Assembly (NCBI RefSeq): GCF_001591465.1
Contig: NZ_BCUY01000001.1
Location: 1 to 64,000, forward strand
Source: Cytobacillus firmus NBRC 15306
Lineage (GTDB): Bacteria > Bacillota > Bacilli > Bacillales > Cytobacillaceae
DNA: 64,000 bases
Direction: 5' to 3'
The notes under the pieces are model-generated. The model made no database searches, was not told the origin of the DNA, and saw nothing but the letters and a program-made list of their open reading frames with translations. Positions 51,715 to 60,599 of the stretch are shown in pieces (position 1 is the first letter of the stretch; the number at the start of each line of letters is the position of its first letter). The translations under genes were made by a program, and so were the position numbers.

Positions 51715-53436
51715 TCATTTTTTAGCGGCTTCCTTATTAGTTAAAGTTAAGGCAGACCAGGCTGTTTCATCCGCAAAGTACCTGCTCCAGCTTGCAACAC
51801 CGGCTAAATTATACTTCTTTGCCAATTCAGCCCGTTTTGTCAATGAAATTTCATCTTCAAGCCACACTTTATATGTGATTTTCTCTTTTTTTGAATAATA
51901 CTCCGCATAATTTTGCCCGCTTACCGGATCGTATACCGGAGTAATTTTATTTTGACTGAGCCATTCTTTCACTTTGCTCATCGAAAGGGCTTTGGAAGAG
52001 ACATCCCCATTTGATTGTTGTTCCCATAATCTTGTATATAAAGGCACACCCAATATTAATTTATCATTGGGCACAACCTTGAGCAGAAGTTTCAGGTTTG
52101 CCTCCACCCACGGGAGGCTCGCAACACTTCCCGCAATCTGCGAGCTGCCCCAATGCTCATCATAAGCCATGACAACCATATAATCTGCTATCCGGGCAAG
52201 CTTATCCCTTTCATAAAAAGCCGACCAATTGCCGCTTGATGAAATGAAGGTGATATCCATTGACACCACTAATCCTGCTTCATGAAAGAATGGTGTGGCT
52301 TCCCTCACAAACTGTGTTATAAATGGCCCGTCCTCCGGGTTAACATTTTCAATGTCGAGGTTAATTCCGTTTAATTTATATATTTGACTGAAATGGATAA
52401 GCTGGCGGATCATATTCTGCCTTGTTTCGAAAGAACTGAAGGCTTCATGTGTTAAAACAGGATCAAATGCATTTGAAAACAAGCCCCAAATTTGGTATCC
52501 CTGTGTTCTCGCCCAATTTGCATAATCCTTTGAACCCAGGTTTTTGATGGTCCCTTTTCCGTCCGCAAGCTCAAACCATGTTGGCGAAATGACATTAACG
52601 CCCGCCATCTTAGGGATGCTCGAAGTATTCGGGTTTTTGGTATATACAGCTTCCCAGGTCAGCTGAATAGGTCCTTCCATTTTAGGCACTGTATTTTCTG
52701 TTTCTTCAAGGGAAATAGCTATCTCCTTGCTCTCGCCCTTTTTTATGTATTGCTTCTTCAAATAGCCTGCTCTGCCGTCTTCTTTCCTAATAAAATAGTA
52801 GTCTCCTTTTTCCTGTTCAATAAAAACACTCTCTTTTGGAGATACGGAGGCCGTATATGGTGAACCCAGGCTGGCTTTCGTCCGCAGCCGAAGCAATTCT
52901 TCATCAATATCTTTTTCCTGCACTTTACCGGCAGCAATGGTATCTCCATTCTTTTTAACCCAAACGGCACCTGTTTCAGAGAGAATTGAATAAGTTATTG
53001 GATACAAAGCCAATAGGGGCTCAATCGCCAAATACCTTTCTCCTTCTATTTGTTTAACCGCAGAATACTCCATTTTCATAGACTTTCCATTCACCTGGTA
53101 GCTCGAAGATTCAGATGGCATCTGCACTACTTTATTTTTAGTGGCAATAATGATAGATTGTGAATGTTCATCAAAAATAATAGCTTCATCAACAAATTCC
53201 CGCAAAAAAGTTAATGGCAGGTAGATCGTTTCCCCTTCTATATAAGCATTTCCCGCCTGTTTCCCCATAAACAAAATCGGATGATTTCCTTTAAAGTAAG
53301 CTGCCTTCTCCTTTGAACCAAAAGGGTATAAAAACATGAATATGCTTGAGGTTATCAGTAAAAAAGCAAACAAAAGCCCCGCAAAAATAAATTTTTTAGC
53401 GGGAGGCTTTTGTGGTCTTGTTTCTATTTCATACAT
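51715..53436 (-). CDS. Membrane-anchored GH18 hydrolase with stalk and SH3-like domains
   Basis: This 573-residue protein has one N-terminal membrane anchor (about residues 15-38). A Cu-amine-oxidase-N/stalk-type domain with paired repeats covers about 50-150 (ETIYLPLTFLREFVDE), an SH3-like segment about 190-235 (YYFIRKEDGRAGYLKKQYI), and a GH18 domain about 265-560. The catalytic strand reads LNGINLDIENVNPED, so Asp/Glu of the DxE pair are present while the first Asp is Asn, as in spore cortex-lytic GH18 enzymes. ILGVPLYTRLW is the next family block. A role in spore cortex or wall muropeptide cleavage is likely. Confidence 0.85.
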   Translation of the reverse strand: MYEIETRPQKPPAKKFIFAGLLFAFLLITSSIFMFLYPFGSKEKAAYFKGNHPILFMGKQAGNAYIEGETIYLPLTFLREFVDEAIIFDEHSQSIIIATKNKVVQMPSESSSYQVNGKSMKMEYSAVKQIEGERYLAIEPLLALYPITYSILSETGAVWVKKNGDTIAAGKVQEKDIDEELLRLRTKASLGSPYTASVSPKESVFIEQEKGDYYFIRKEDGRAGYLKKQYIKKGESKEIAISLEETENTVPKMEGPIQLTWEAVYTKNPNTSSIPKMAGVNVISPTWFELADGKGTIKNLGSKDYANWARTQGYQIWGLFSNAFDPVLTHEAFSSFETRQNMIRQLIHFSQIYKLNGINLDIENVNPEDGPFITQFVREATPFFHEAGLVVSMDITFISSSGNWSAFYERDKLARIADYMVVMAYDEHWGSSQIAGSVASLPWVEANLKLLLKVVPNDKLILGVPLYTRLWEQQSNGDVSSKALSMSKVKEWLSQNKITPVYDPVSGQNYAEYYSKKEKITYKVWLEDEISLTKRAELAKKYNLAGVASWSRYFADETAWSALTLTNKEAAKK

Positions 53437-53564
53437 TCCTTTTCCTCCCCTGCATTCATCGTAACGAAATTATCAAAAAATGGGAAGAAAATTTAGAATG
53501 TTTTCCAATTATTTCACCCCTCCTATATTAACGGAATTTATATAAGAAAGGTTTCATGTTTTTG

Positions 53565-55010
53565 TCAGTATGTTGTAAAGTGAGTAAGCTTCTGCAGTCT
53601 GTAAGTAATATATTTGGCCACAGGCATTTTTTCATTGGACGAATAATTCTTCGTATAAATGGCTCCGTTATTATTCCAAAGCTTATTAAAATACCTGTCG
53701 ACATCCTTTATAACCCGGGTTTGGGAAGGGGCGCTGATTTTTAAATTTGTCTCCAAGTTTAAATCGTCCAGATTTCTTTTTGTAAAATTAGCTGAACCAG
53801 CTATGATCATACTATTTTCTCTGCCGGTTATATACATGATTTTCGAATGGTATTGCTCAAATCCCGTATTGTACCATCTGATTTTTATGTTATCATGGCC
53901 TAATTTGTCCAATTCAGCTGCAACAGGTATATTAGGCAGCCCGATCTTTTCAGATCCGAAAGCGTTCTGGTTGGGATCCAGGATCATTTTTACCTTTACT
54001 CCCCTATCTGCTGCTTCTTTCAGTCCATCAACCACTTTTCGGTCAGCAAGATAAAACATGCCAAGCCAGATGGTTTCCCCCTTCTTGACTTTATTGATTT
54101 CTTGAAGAATGTGTTTATAAATCTTGCCTTCAGTCAGCACTTGGACCTTAAGCGGGCCAGTTTTTTTGTTTTTTTCAGGCTTGAAATCTGCCAGTTTGCC
54201 GGATGCCGAATAATCGACCACTGCCTGCTCGGTTTTTACGAGATCAGCTAAGATAGGCCCTTTCACTTCAAACGCTATATTGGAATGAAAACCGCTGGCA
54301 TTGTGGGGATTTCCTGATGTTACAATCCCTGATTTTTCCGTCACAAAAACCTTCCGGTGATTTGCTTTTATGTTCATAAGATCGAGATAGGACCGGAATG
54401 TCACCTTAGGAGCATTTTCTGCGAGCGGATTGGGCAGCCAGCCTTCACCAGCCTGGCCAAACCATTGTATAAATACACGCCAAAATGCCGAATAGATTGG
54501 ATTTGAATCCCTTAAAGGAACTAATGAAGTATAAACCACATTTATGCCATTCTCTTTAAGTTCCCGGAATTCCGGAACTTCATGCGATACATAGGTGCTG
54601 TTAATTCGATCTGTGATTACGGTAATCTTCATATTCGGGCGGCTGAGCTTTTTCTCAATCAGCTTTTCAGTTATTTTCCCGCTAATATCCGGATATTTTT
54701 TATCACCATCGTTAAAGCCATTGAATAAAAACATATCCATCACTAAAAAATCCTCTGCCTCGTCAATTGCTTCTAAAATGCGCTGAAAGATCTGCTGTTC
54801 ACTTTCTCTTTTGCCATTTTCTTTTTCATATGTTAAATCGTAAAAGAACTGAACATCTTCTGCAGAATATACGTCCCCCTCGAACGAAAGGCCTTTTGGC
54901 AATGATTTATTGGATTGATAGATGATGGTTGCTGCCAATACCAGCACAAGGCTCAAAATAGGTATCCATACCTTTTTTCTATTTACTTTTTTCAGAACCT
55001 TTTTCACCAA
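53565..55010 (-). CDS. Phospholipase D-like protein with degenerate HKD motifs
   Basis: This 481-residue protein has an N-terminal membrane anchor (residues about 13-30) and two PLD half-domains. The first motif is ANHRKVFVTEKSG near residue 210 and the second QYHSKIMYITGREN near 390, each followed by the usual Gly/Ser/Asn (TSGNPHN; AGSANFT). In both, His and Lys are present but the Asp expected five residues after Lys is replaced (Glu, Thr). It resembles cardiolipin-synthase-type PLDs, but activity is uncertain; nuclease or lipid substrates are both possible. The ATG lies near an AGGGGGAG site. Confidence 0.82.
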   Translation of the reverse strand: MVKKVLKKVNRKKVWIPILSLVLVLAATIIYQSNKSLPKGLSFEGDVYSAEDVQFFYDLTYEKENGKRESEQQIFQRILEAIDEAEDFLVMDMFLFNGFNDGDKKYPDISGKITEKLIEKKLSRPNMKITVITDRINSTYVSHEVPEFRELKENGINVVYTSLVPLRDSNPIYSAFWRVFIQWFGQAGEGWLPNPLAENAPKVTFRSYLDLMNIKANHRKVFVTEKSGIVTSGNPHNASGFHSNIAFEVKGPILADLVKTEQAVVDYSASGKLADFKPEKNKKTGPLKVQVLTEGKIYKHILQEINKVKKGETIWLGMFYLADRKVVDGLKEAADRGVKVKMILDPNQNAFGSEKIGLPNIPVAAELDKLGHDNIKIRWYNTGFEQYHSKIMYITGRENSMIIAGSANFTKRNLDDLNLETNLKISAPSQTRVIKDVDRYFNKLWNNNGAIYTKNYSSNEKMPVAKYITYRLQKLTHFTTY

Positions 55011-55102
55011 GACTCCCCCTGCTCCTTAGACTGCGATAACTATATATAGACCATTTTTGACTATTGTAAACTCATCTATGCGCTTTCAAGCAAAATAAAA
55101 GA

Positions 55103-55120
55103 CGAAGGCCGGTGCCTTCG
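55103..55120 (-). terminator. Terminator of the DUF3243 gene
   Basis: CGAAGGC pairs with GCCTTCG across a 4-nt loop; on the minus strand it is followed by TCTTTTATTTT. Confidence 0.8.
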
Positions 55121-55137
55121 CCATTAATATATATTTT

Positions 55138-55461
55138 TTAGCCAACAAGCTTCACAAGCATATGAGACAGCTTATGCTTTTCTTCTTCTGTTCCTACCTT
55201 CCACAATTCCTGAAGAAGCTTTTCTTCACGGTTTCTCGGCTCTTCTTTGGAAGCCAGATAATCGCCTGCCTTTTGAGCAGTATTAGCAAGCTGCTCCTCA
55301 TCCATGCCCATTTTCTGTCCCATGGAAACCTTTCCGCCTAAATAATCTTTAAATCCGTCAAAGCTTGAAAGAATTTCATCTTTCTTTTCGCTCCCCATAT
55401 TATCCAGCTTTCCCTCTACATTGGCTGCTTGTCCATTTACGTTATTCATATTTTGTTCCAT
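55138..55461 (-). CDS. DUF3243 family protein (YmfJ-like)
   Basis: This 107-residue helical protein has the DUF3243 pattern: ILSSFDGFKDYLGGKVSMG, GMDEEQLANTAQKAGDYLA and LLQELWKVGTEEEKHKLSHM. An additional polar N-terminus rich in Asn/Gln (MEQNMNNVNGQAANVEG) precedes it. Function unknown; the family is restricted to Bacillales. GGAGAG precedes the ATG. Terminator directly downstream. Confidence 0.88.
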   Translation of the reverse strand: MEQNMNNVNGQAANVEGKLDNMGSEKKDEILSSFDGFKDYLGGKVSMGQKMGMDEEQLANTAQKAGDYLASKEEPRNREEKLLQELWKVGTEEEKHKLSHMLVKLVG

Positions 55462-55656
55462 GCTGAATCTCTCCTTTAAATGGATTTGATTGCTGTGACA
55501 GTCTACTAATACCCGATGTCAAACATATCAAACACAAGCCAGAGAGTTTGAAAAACCTCCCTGAAATAAATTGGACAACTTTTTATTTGCACATGGTATG
55601 CAGGTTTGCTCACATGGTACAATATACTAACATAGAAAGTATGAAGGAGAGTTTTT

Positions 55657-56241
55657 ATGATTTATGGAATTATCATTATTTTAGCTTACTTACTTGGCTC
55701 CCTGCCTTCTGGTTTAATTGTAGGGAAACTTTTTTATGGAGTGGATATCCGTGAGCATGGCAGCGGAAATTTAGGCGGTACCAATACTTTCCGGACTCTT
55801 GGAGTTAAGGCCGGCATGATCGTGACCATAGCTGATATCTTAAAAGGCACCCTTGCTGCATCCCTTCCCCTGTTCTTTGGATCGGATATGCATCAGCTTA
55901 TTGCCGGAGTTTTTGCAGTTATTGGACATATGTATCCTCTATTTGCCGGTTTTCGCGGAGGAAAAGCAGTGGCAACTTCAGGCGGAGTGCTATTAGCCTA
56001 TGTACCGTTAATGTTTCTTATCATATTGGGTGTTTTCTTCTTAAGCCTTTACATAACCAAGTATGTGTCTTTATCCTCTATTCTTGCAGCAGCAGCATCC
56101 ATCATTTACGCTCTTATACTAGGTGACATACCCTTGATAATAGTCGTTTCTATACTGGGATTCTTTGTTATTCACAGGCATAGGGCAAACATTAAACGAA
56201 TCAGGGACAAAACCGAGCCCAAAATAACATGGCTTGGCTGA
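55657..56241 (+). CDS. plsY: Acyl-phosphate glycerol-3-phosphate acyltransferase PlsY
   Basis: This 194-residue membrane enzyme transfers the acyl group from acyl-phosphate to glycerol-3-phosphate, the first step of phospholipid synthesis. The three PlsY motifs are present: [21 protein letters not shown] (cited: [11 protein letters not shown]), [17 protein letters not shown] near residue 36, and [20 protein letters not shown] near 90. Five transmembrane segments are expected. The ATG follows GAAGGAG. In B. subtilis plsY (yneS) is adjacent to yneT; here it forms the right flank of the island insertion. Confidence 0.96.
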   Translation: MIYGIIIILAYLLGSLPSGLIVGKLFYGVDIREHGSGNLGGTNTFRTLGVKAGMIVTIADILKGTLAASLPLFFGSDMHQLIAGVFAVIGHMYPLFAGFRGGKAVATSGGVLLAYVPLMFLIILGVFFLSLYITKYVSLSSILAAAASIIYALILGDIPLIIVVSILGFFVIHRHRANIKRIRDKTEPKITWLG

Positions 56242-56258
56242 AAACCAGCCGTCAATGG

Positions 56259-56290
56259 AAAACAGCAGACTTTTTATCTGCTGTTTTTTT
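56259..56290 (+). terminator. Terminator of plsY
   Basis: AAACAGCAG pairs with CTGCTGTTT around a 9-nt loop, followed by more T. Confidence 0.9.
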
Positions 56291-56412
56291 TGATTGAAAA
56301 TTATTTTTTTATTAATAGCATGAATAATTTTTATACATAAAAGAACATATATTGATAACTTTCGCCATACATTAGTTTAGGCTTACCTTTTGCCGAAAAC
56401 GCTAATGTTAGG

Positions 56413-57141
56413 ATGAATAATGAGATGGAAAAGGAAGAAAAGAGATATATAAAAAAAGCAGAAGGAAAAATCCAGGAAAGCGAAGTGCAGCTGGCAGCAG
56501 CATTAGCCCATGAAATCAGAAATCCGCTGACAACAGTAAAAGGATTTATGGAGCTCTTAAAGCCTTATTTAATTGAAATCGGCAAAGAACAGTACGCCCA
56601 AATTGCGATTGATGAGATTAATAGGGCAAATGATCTGATTTATGAATTTCTAAATGCATCGAAACCTGGAATAAACAAGAAAACGGAAATAGACTTAAAC
56701 ACATTGATTCAGGAAATGAAGATTTCTTTCGAAAATCAGGCAAATATTAAAAATATAAACCTTTCAGTTAACCTATGTCCTGGAGAGCCCGCCATCTATG
56801 GTGATCTTAATAAGATAAAGCAAGTACTGACCAATTTAATTAAAAATGCACTGGAGGCATTTGAAGAAGCTCATGCAGGAGAAGGAATGGTTTGCCTGAC
56901 TGCTAAATCAAACAGCCGGAAAACCCAAATCATTATTGAGGATAATGGACCGGGAATGACAGAAGAAACGATCAGCAGATTGTTTTTGCCATTTTATACA
57001 ACGAAAGAAAAAGGAACTGGCATCGGTCTATCCATATGCCGGAAAATAATAGAGGAACACAAAGGCAGTATTAAAGTCCATTCCAGACTTTCACAAGGCA
57101 GTGTTTTTACAATTGAACTTCCTATGGCATTTAGCAAATAA
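56413..57141 (+). CDS. Orphan sensor histidine kinase
   Basis: This 242-residue kinase consists only of a short N-terminal helix, the dimerisation/phosphoacceptor domain (His near residue 35 in AALAHEIRNPLTTVKGF) and the ATPase domain (N-box LTNLIKNALEAFEEA near 136, G1 IIEDNGPGMTEE, F-box FYTTKEKGTGIGLSICR, G3 SQGSVFTIELP). It has no membrane segment or sensing domain and no response regulator gene nearby. The H-box is that of the sporulation/KinA-KinB group, so a phosphorelay role is possible. The ATG has GTTAGG close upstream. Confidence 0.9.
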   Translation: MNNEMEKEEKRYIKKAEGKIQESEVQLAAALAHEIRNPLTTVKGFMELLKPYLIEIGKEQYAQIAIDEINRANDLIYEFLNASKPGINKKTEIDLNTLIQEMKISFENQANIKNINLSVNLCPGEPAIYGDLNKIKQVLTNLIKNALEAFEEAHAGEGMVCLTAKSNSRKTQIIIEDNGPGMTEETISRLFLPFYTTKEKGTGIGLSICRKIIEEHKGSIKVHSRLSQGSVFTIELPMAFSK

Positions 57142-57258
57142 AAACATTTAATTTGAATGGGAAAATTGCAGAAAAATGATGAAAAATGCAAAAATTCATA
57201 ATAAAATTAGTCTATTAATATATATATTCTGATGCTTTATATTAAGGGGTTAATTTTT

Positions 57259-58419
57259 ATGAAAAACAACAAAGCCTTCCTGCTATCTGCCTTTTTCTGT
57301 ACCACATTATTTATTTGCTCAGGTCTCTTAATCTATAGAATGCACACTGAATATAAGGCAGAGGCAGCTGAAGCCAAATCTGTTCAATTGCATGCTGAAA
57401 ACAGGGAAACTGCCGAGGGTAATAAAATCCTTATTGAAAGGGTGACCTTGGGAGCTATTGGAGACATCCTTATACATGATTGGGTATATAATGATGCAAA
57501 AACAAAAACAGCCTATGATTTCAAACCGATGTTTGAACATGCAAAATCGCTATTAAGTACGCCCGATCTCTTACTTGCCAATCAGGAGACTATTCTGGGC
57601 GGCCACGAAATAGGGATTTCCAGTTACCCAATGTTCAACAGCCCTCAGGAAGTGGGGAATGCTCTCATTGATGCAGGCGTTGATATTGTTTCAACTGCCA
57701 ATAACCATTCACTCGATAAGGGAGTCAAGGGCTTGGGAGCATCTCTGGATTATATGGACCAAATTGGATTGCCGCATGTGGGAACAAGCAGAACACCAAG
57801 TGAGCAGCAAACCTTGAAAATACTCGGCAAAAACGGAATTAAAGTTGCCTATCTTTCTTATACATACGGCACAAACGGAATTCCCGTTCCGTCAGGGAAA
57901 GATTACCTCGTAAATCTCATTGATGAAACCGCAATGAAAAAAGAAATTAAACGGGCTAAAGACGGAGCTGACGTCGTTGTGATGAGTATGCATTGGGGAG
58001 ATGAATACCAGCTTCAGCCAACAGAGGAGCAAAAGAGATTAGCTGAGACTCTCGTAAATGAAGGTGTTGACATTATCTTCGGCCACCATCCGCATGTTCT
58101 TCAGCCTATGGAGTGGATTGACAGAAAAGACGGCGGCCGGTCATTGGTCGTATACTCGCTTGGCAATTTCTTATCCGGACAGATGCGCGATTATAAGGAT
58201 ATAGGCGGACTTGCAACCGTGGAGGTTACAAAATATATTGATCAAAATGGGGTGGATATCAAACTTTCCGATCCTGGCTTCGTCCCGACCTACGTCAGCA
58301 ATAAACAGCTGAAAAATTACCGGATCGTGCCGCTCGAGGATGCTGCAAGCTTTGGTTTACCCCATGCAAAGTCCAAATTTGCCGAAATTATGAAACATAT
58401 GATGGGAAATGTTCAGTGA
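57259..58419 (+). CDS. CapA family protein (metallophosphatase-fold)
   Basis: This 386-residue protein has an N-terminal membrane anchor (residues about 5-25) and a CapA/PGA_cap domain from about 60: LGAIGDILIHDWVYND, LLANQETILGG, STANNHSLDKGVKGLG, VVMSMHWGDEYQ and FGHHPHVLQPMEWI. These carry the Asp/Asn/His metal ligands of the calcineurin-like fold. CapA takes part in poly-gamma-glutamate handling, but no capB/capC is present, so another surface-polymer role is likely. Start 57259 is chosen for AAGGGG nine nt upstream. Confidence 0.9.
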   Translation: MKNNKAFLLSAFFCTTLFICSGLLIYRMHTEYKAEAAEAKSVQLHAENRETAEGNKILIERVTLGAIGDILIHDWVYNDAKTKTAYDFKPMFEHAKSLLSTPDLLLANQETILGGHEIGISSYPMFNSPQEVGNALIDAGVDIVSTANNHSLDKGVKGLGASLDYMDQIGLPHVGTSRTPSEQQTLKILGKNGIKVAYLSYTYGTNGIPVPSGKDYLVNLIDETAMKKEIKRAKDGADVVVMSMHWGDEYQLQPTEEQKRLAETLVNEGVDIIFGHHPHVLQPMEWIDRKDGGRSLVVYSLGNFLSGQMRDYKDIGGLATVEVTKYIDQNGVDIKLSDPGFVPTYVSNKQLKNYRIVPLEDAASFGLPHAKSKFAEIMKHMMGNVQ

Positions 58420-58441
58420 AGCGCTTTATAGCGCTTTTTTT
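58419..58441 (+). terminator. Terminator of the CapA gene
   Basis: AAGCGC pairs with GCGCTT around TTTATA, with a T7 tail starting at the CapA stop codon. Confidence 0.85.
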
Positions 58442-58485
58442 GTGTAAAAAATGGTAAAATATCTTGTATGCAGGGAGGTTCGATT

Positions 58486-59301
58486 ATGAAAACCGCTTAC
58501 GTTAATAAGTCTCTTCCTTTTTTGCAGCTAAGTGTATTCACCGCTGGCGTATTGCTTTTTCAATTGAAGCTTTTCGCTTTAGCTTTCATACTTTCGTTTG
58601 GACTTATCATTTTTTTATTGCTCCTCTCAAAGCAGGAGCGTGTTTTTTCCTGGACCATTGCCGGATATTTAACAGGCAGCCTTTTGTTTCTTTATGGCGA
58701 TAAGCTGCTTGATGCACTGCCTCTTCCATACTATATCTTAATGATATTGAATCGGTTTCTTCTGGTGATCCCGATCCTGCTGCTGGTCTATATTTCAATA
58801 AAGTTTAATAAATCGGCTATCCCCTATTTGCGGAAACCGGATTGGAATTCCCTCATATTTTTCCCTTTTATATGGAGCGGCTTCCACTCAATAAAAATAA
58901 AGTATTTTCTTATCATTGCTGTCATAATTAATTTTGCTTCATTTGCTTATTCAATTTTTTCTGCTGAACACTCCTTTTCATTGGACTTTTTACTATTCCT
59001 GATTGGCTTCTCAATTGTAAATGGAATAATGGAAGAGCTTTTATGGAGAGGAATCATCTTATCCAGAATGGCTGAACTGTCAGGAGAAAAAGCAGCAGTT
59101 CTTTTTTCCGGGCTGGCATTTGGTTTTTCTCATATGATACTTGGCTACTCATTTATTTTGTGTCTGCTGTTTGCTGTCGGCGGAATATTTTACGCCGCTG
59201 TCACAGTGAAATCCCGAAGCATCTTTCCTGCTTTCATATGGCATATTGCCATGAACGTATTTATGATTTTAAGCGGATTAATACCTTTTCGGGATAGTTG
59301 A
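58486..59301 (+). CDS. CPBP-family intramembrane metalloprotease
   Basis: This 271-residue membrane protein has about eight helices. The Abi/CPBP motifs are visible: MEELLWRGIIL near residue 180 (EExxxR), FSGLAFGFSHMIL near 208 (FxxxH), and a late IWHIAMNVFMIL (HxxxN). The family includes prenyl-protein-type and bacteriocin-self-immunity proteases; the substrate is unknown. ATG 58486 with GGGAGG upstream is preferred over an earlier ATG lacking a site. Confidence 0.88.
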   Translation: MKTAYVNKSLPFLQLSVFTAGVLLFQLKLFALAFILSFGLIIFLLLLSKQERVFSWTIAGYLTGSLLFLYGDKLLDALPLPYYILMILNRFLLVIPILLLVYISIKFNKSAIPYLRKPDWNSLIFFPFIWSGFHSIKIKYFLIIAVIINFASFAYSIFSAEHSFSLDFLLFLIGFSIVNGIMEELLWRGIILSRMAELSGEKAAVLFSGLAFGFSHMILGYSFILCLLFAVGGIFYAAVTVKSRSIFPAFIWHIAMNVFMILSGLIPFRDS

Positions 59302-59404
59302 ATGCTGCAAATGCCATCAAAAAAGAAATACAGCAGACATTTTATTCGCGCATAGGGAAAAACTAGCCTATAATATGACTATCACCCAGGAGGAGGAATT
59401 TCAA

Positions 59405-59698
59405 ATGAACATACATATCGAAGATCAGGCTGCCCAATGGTATCAGGAAGAAATGCTCTTAAAAAAGGGTGACTATGTCCGCTTTTTTGCAAGGTATGGA
59501 GGCTGCAGCACTGTGCAGCAGGGATTTTCACTAGGGGTCTCGAATGAACAGCCACATGACGCTGGAGTGCAGACCGAAAAAAACGGAATTACTTACTTTA
59601 TCGAAGAAAAGGACTTATGGTATTTTGATAATCACGATTTATTCGTGACATTTAATGAAAAAGCACAGGAACCTGAATTCAAATATAACAATGAGTAA
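59405..59698 (+). CDS. yneR: HesB/IscA-like protein YneR
   Basis: This 97-residue HesB-like domain protein starts MNIHIEDQAAQWYQEEM and has VRFFARYGGCSTVQQGFSLG near residue 35, then ITYFIEEKDLWYF. It keeps only one cysteine of the Fe-S scaffold trio, as in B. subtilis YneR, so cluster binding is doubtful. The ATG follows AGGAGG. Synteny with yneQ and yneP supports the name. Confidence 0.9.
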   Translation: MNIHIEDQAAQWYQEEMLLKKGDYVRFFARYGGCSTVQQGFSLGVSNEQPHDAGVQTEKNGITYFIEEKDLWYFDNHDLFVTFNEKAQEPEFKYNNE

Positions 59699-59730
59699 AA
59701 GAAGCAGACACCGCCTGCTTCTTTTTTTTC
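59699..59730 (+). terminator. Terminator of yneR
   Basis: GAAGCAG pairs with CTGCTTC around a 7-nt loop, followed by T8. Confidence 0.9.
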
Positions 59731-59792
59731 GGAAGATAAGAATAATTTCTGAAGCTGGATAACTGTCCAGCTCCGGGCGCCTTCCGCTTTTC

Positions 59793-60092
59793 TTATTCCA
59801 GCTGTTCCAGCTGCTCCAATAGCTTCTCTTTTTTAAGGATTTCCTTCTGCCTCGCACCAATTAAATCAAAGTGTGAGTAGCCATCAGTCCGATAATCAAT
59901 CCACTCTGGCTTAAGCCCATGCGATTCTCCCCAATCTATCAATTTCTTCAAATCAGAACATCCGACCTTTGTGACCGTTTTACACCCAGGGAATCGCTCA
60001 TCCAGCCAATAATGAGTTAAAAAAGCAATTTCTCCACGGTCTATTTTCCTCTTCCATTCTTGAAGATCTTTTCTTCGAAGGCCGAATGCCAT
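59793..60092 (-). CDS. yneQ: YneQ-like hypothetical protein
   Basis: This 99-residue cytosolic protein of unknown function contains RKIDRGEIAFLTHYWLDERF, TKVGCSDLKKLIDWGESHGL and IDYRTDGYSHFDLIG, followed by a charged C-terminal coil (LEQLEQLE). The pattern matches YneQ of Bacillus, found next to yneP and yneR. The ATG has GGATGGAG upstream. Confidence 0.85.
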   Translation of the reverse strand: MAFGLRRKDLQEWKRKIDRGEIAFLTHYWLDERFPGCKTVTKVGCSDLKKLIDWGESHGLKPEWIDYRTDGYSHFDLIGARQKEILKKEKLLEQLEQLE

Positions 60093-60159
60093 TTCTATTC
60101 TCCATCCTTTAGTTTATCGCAGGTTAAGGCAGTAAGACTCCCACTTATTGAAGTTTCAC

Positions 60160-60597
60160 TTATCTGACAGCACCTTCAGGCTGCTTTTTCGCTTTTTCGT
60201 ATGCTTCATGCCAATCAGGATATTTCTTTTTAATTGAAATTGGGCGGAAATTATCCTGTTTGACGCAAACATGCTTTGACAAGCCTGTTACGGCAAGCTC
60301 TCCTTCATCATTGAATATTTCATATCCGTAGCTGACGCGGAAACCGTCATACTCTTCGATCCAGGTTTTAATTGTTGCAGTCTGCCCGTAGCGCAATGGT
60401 TTTTTATAAGAAGCAATAATATCCAGAACAGGAGAAATAATTCCATCCTTCTCCATTTCAGCATAGCTGAATCCAAGATCTTTAATGATCTGTGTCCGGC
60501 CAAGTTCCATCCATACCAGGTAATTGGCGTGATATACTACTCCCATTTGATCTGTTTCTGCATACCTTACCTCTATTTCTTTTGTTGAGATGAGCAT
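60160..60597 (-). CDS. yneP: YneP-like acyl-CoA thioesterase (hot-dog fold)
   Basis: This 145-residue 4-hydroxybenzoyl-CoA-thioesterase/YbgC-type protein has the active-site stretch VRYAETDQMGVVYHANYLVW (residues 9-28; catalytic Asp in TDQMG) and ASYKKPLRYGQ near 62. It hydrolyses acyl-CoA thioesters; the acyl chain preferred is unknown. The start overlaps nothing but lies 2 nt from the AAA gene stop, so both are co-transcribed. Confidence 0.92.
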   Translation of the reverse strand: MLISTKEIEVRYAETDQMGVVYHANYLVWMELGRTQIIKDLGFSYAEMEKDGIISPVLDIIASYKKPLRYGQTATIKTWIEEYDGFRVSYGYEIFNDEGELAVTGLSKHVCVKQDNFRPISIKKKYPDWHEAYEKAKKQPEGAVR

Positions 60598-60599
60598 CC

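Noticed and set aside
54595-54786. Small reading frames antisense to large genes, such as this one, and long antisense frames in parC/parE and xdh
   Set aside because: They mirror codon structure of the opposite-strand genes, lack ribosome sites and show no family features.
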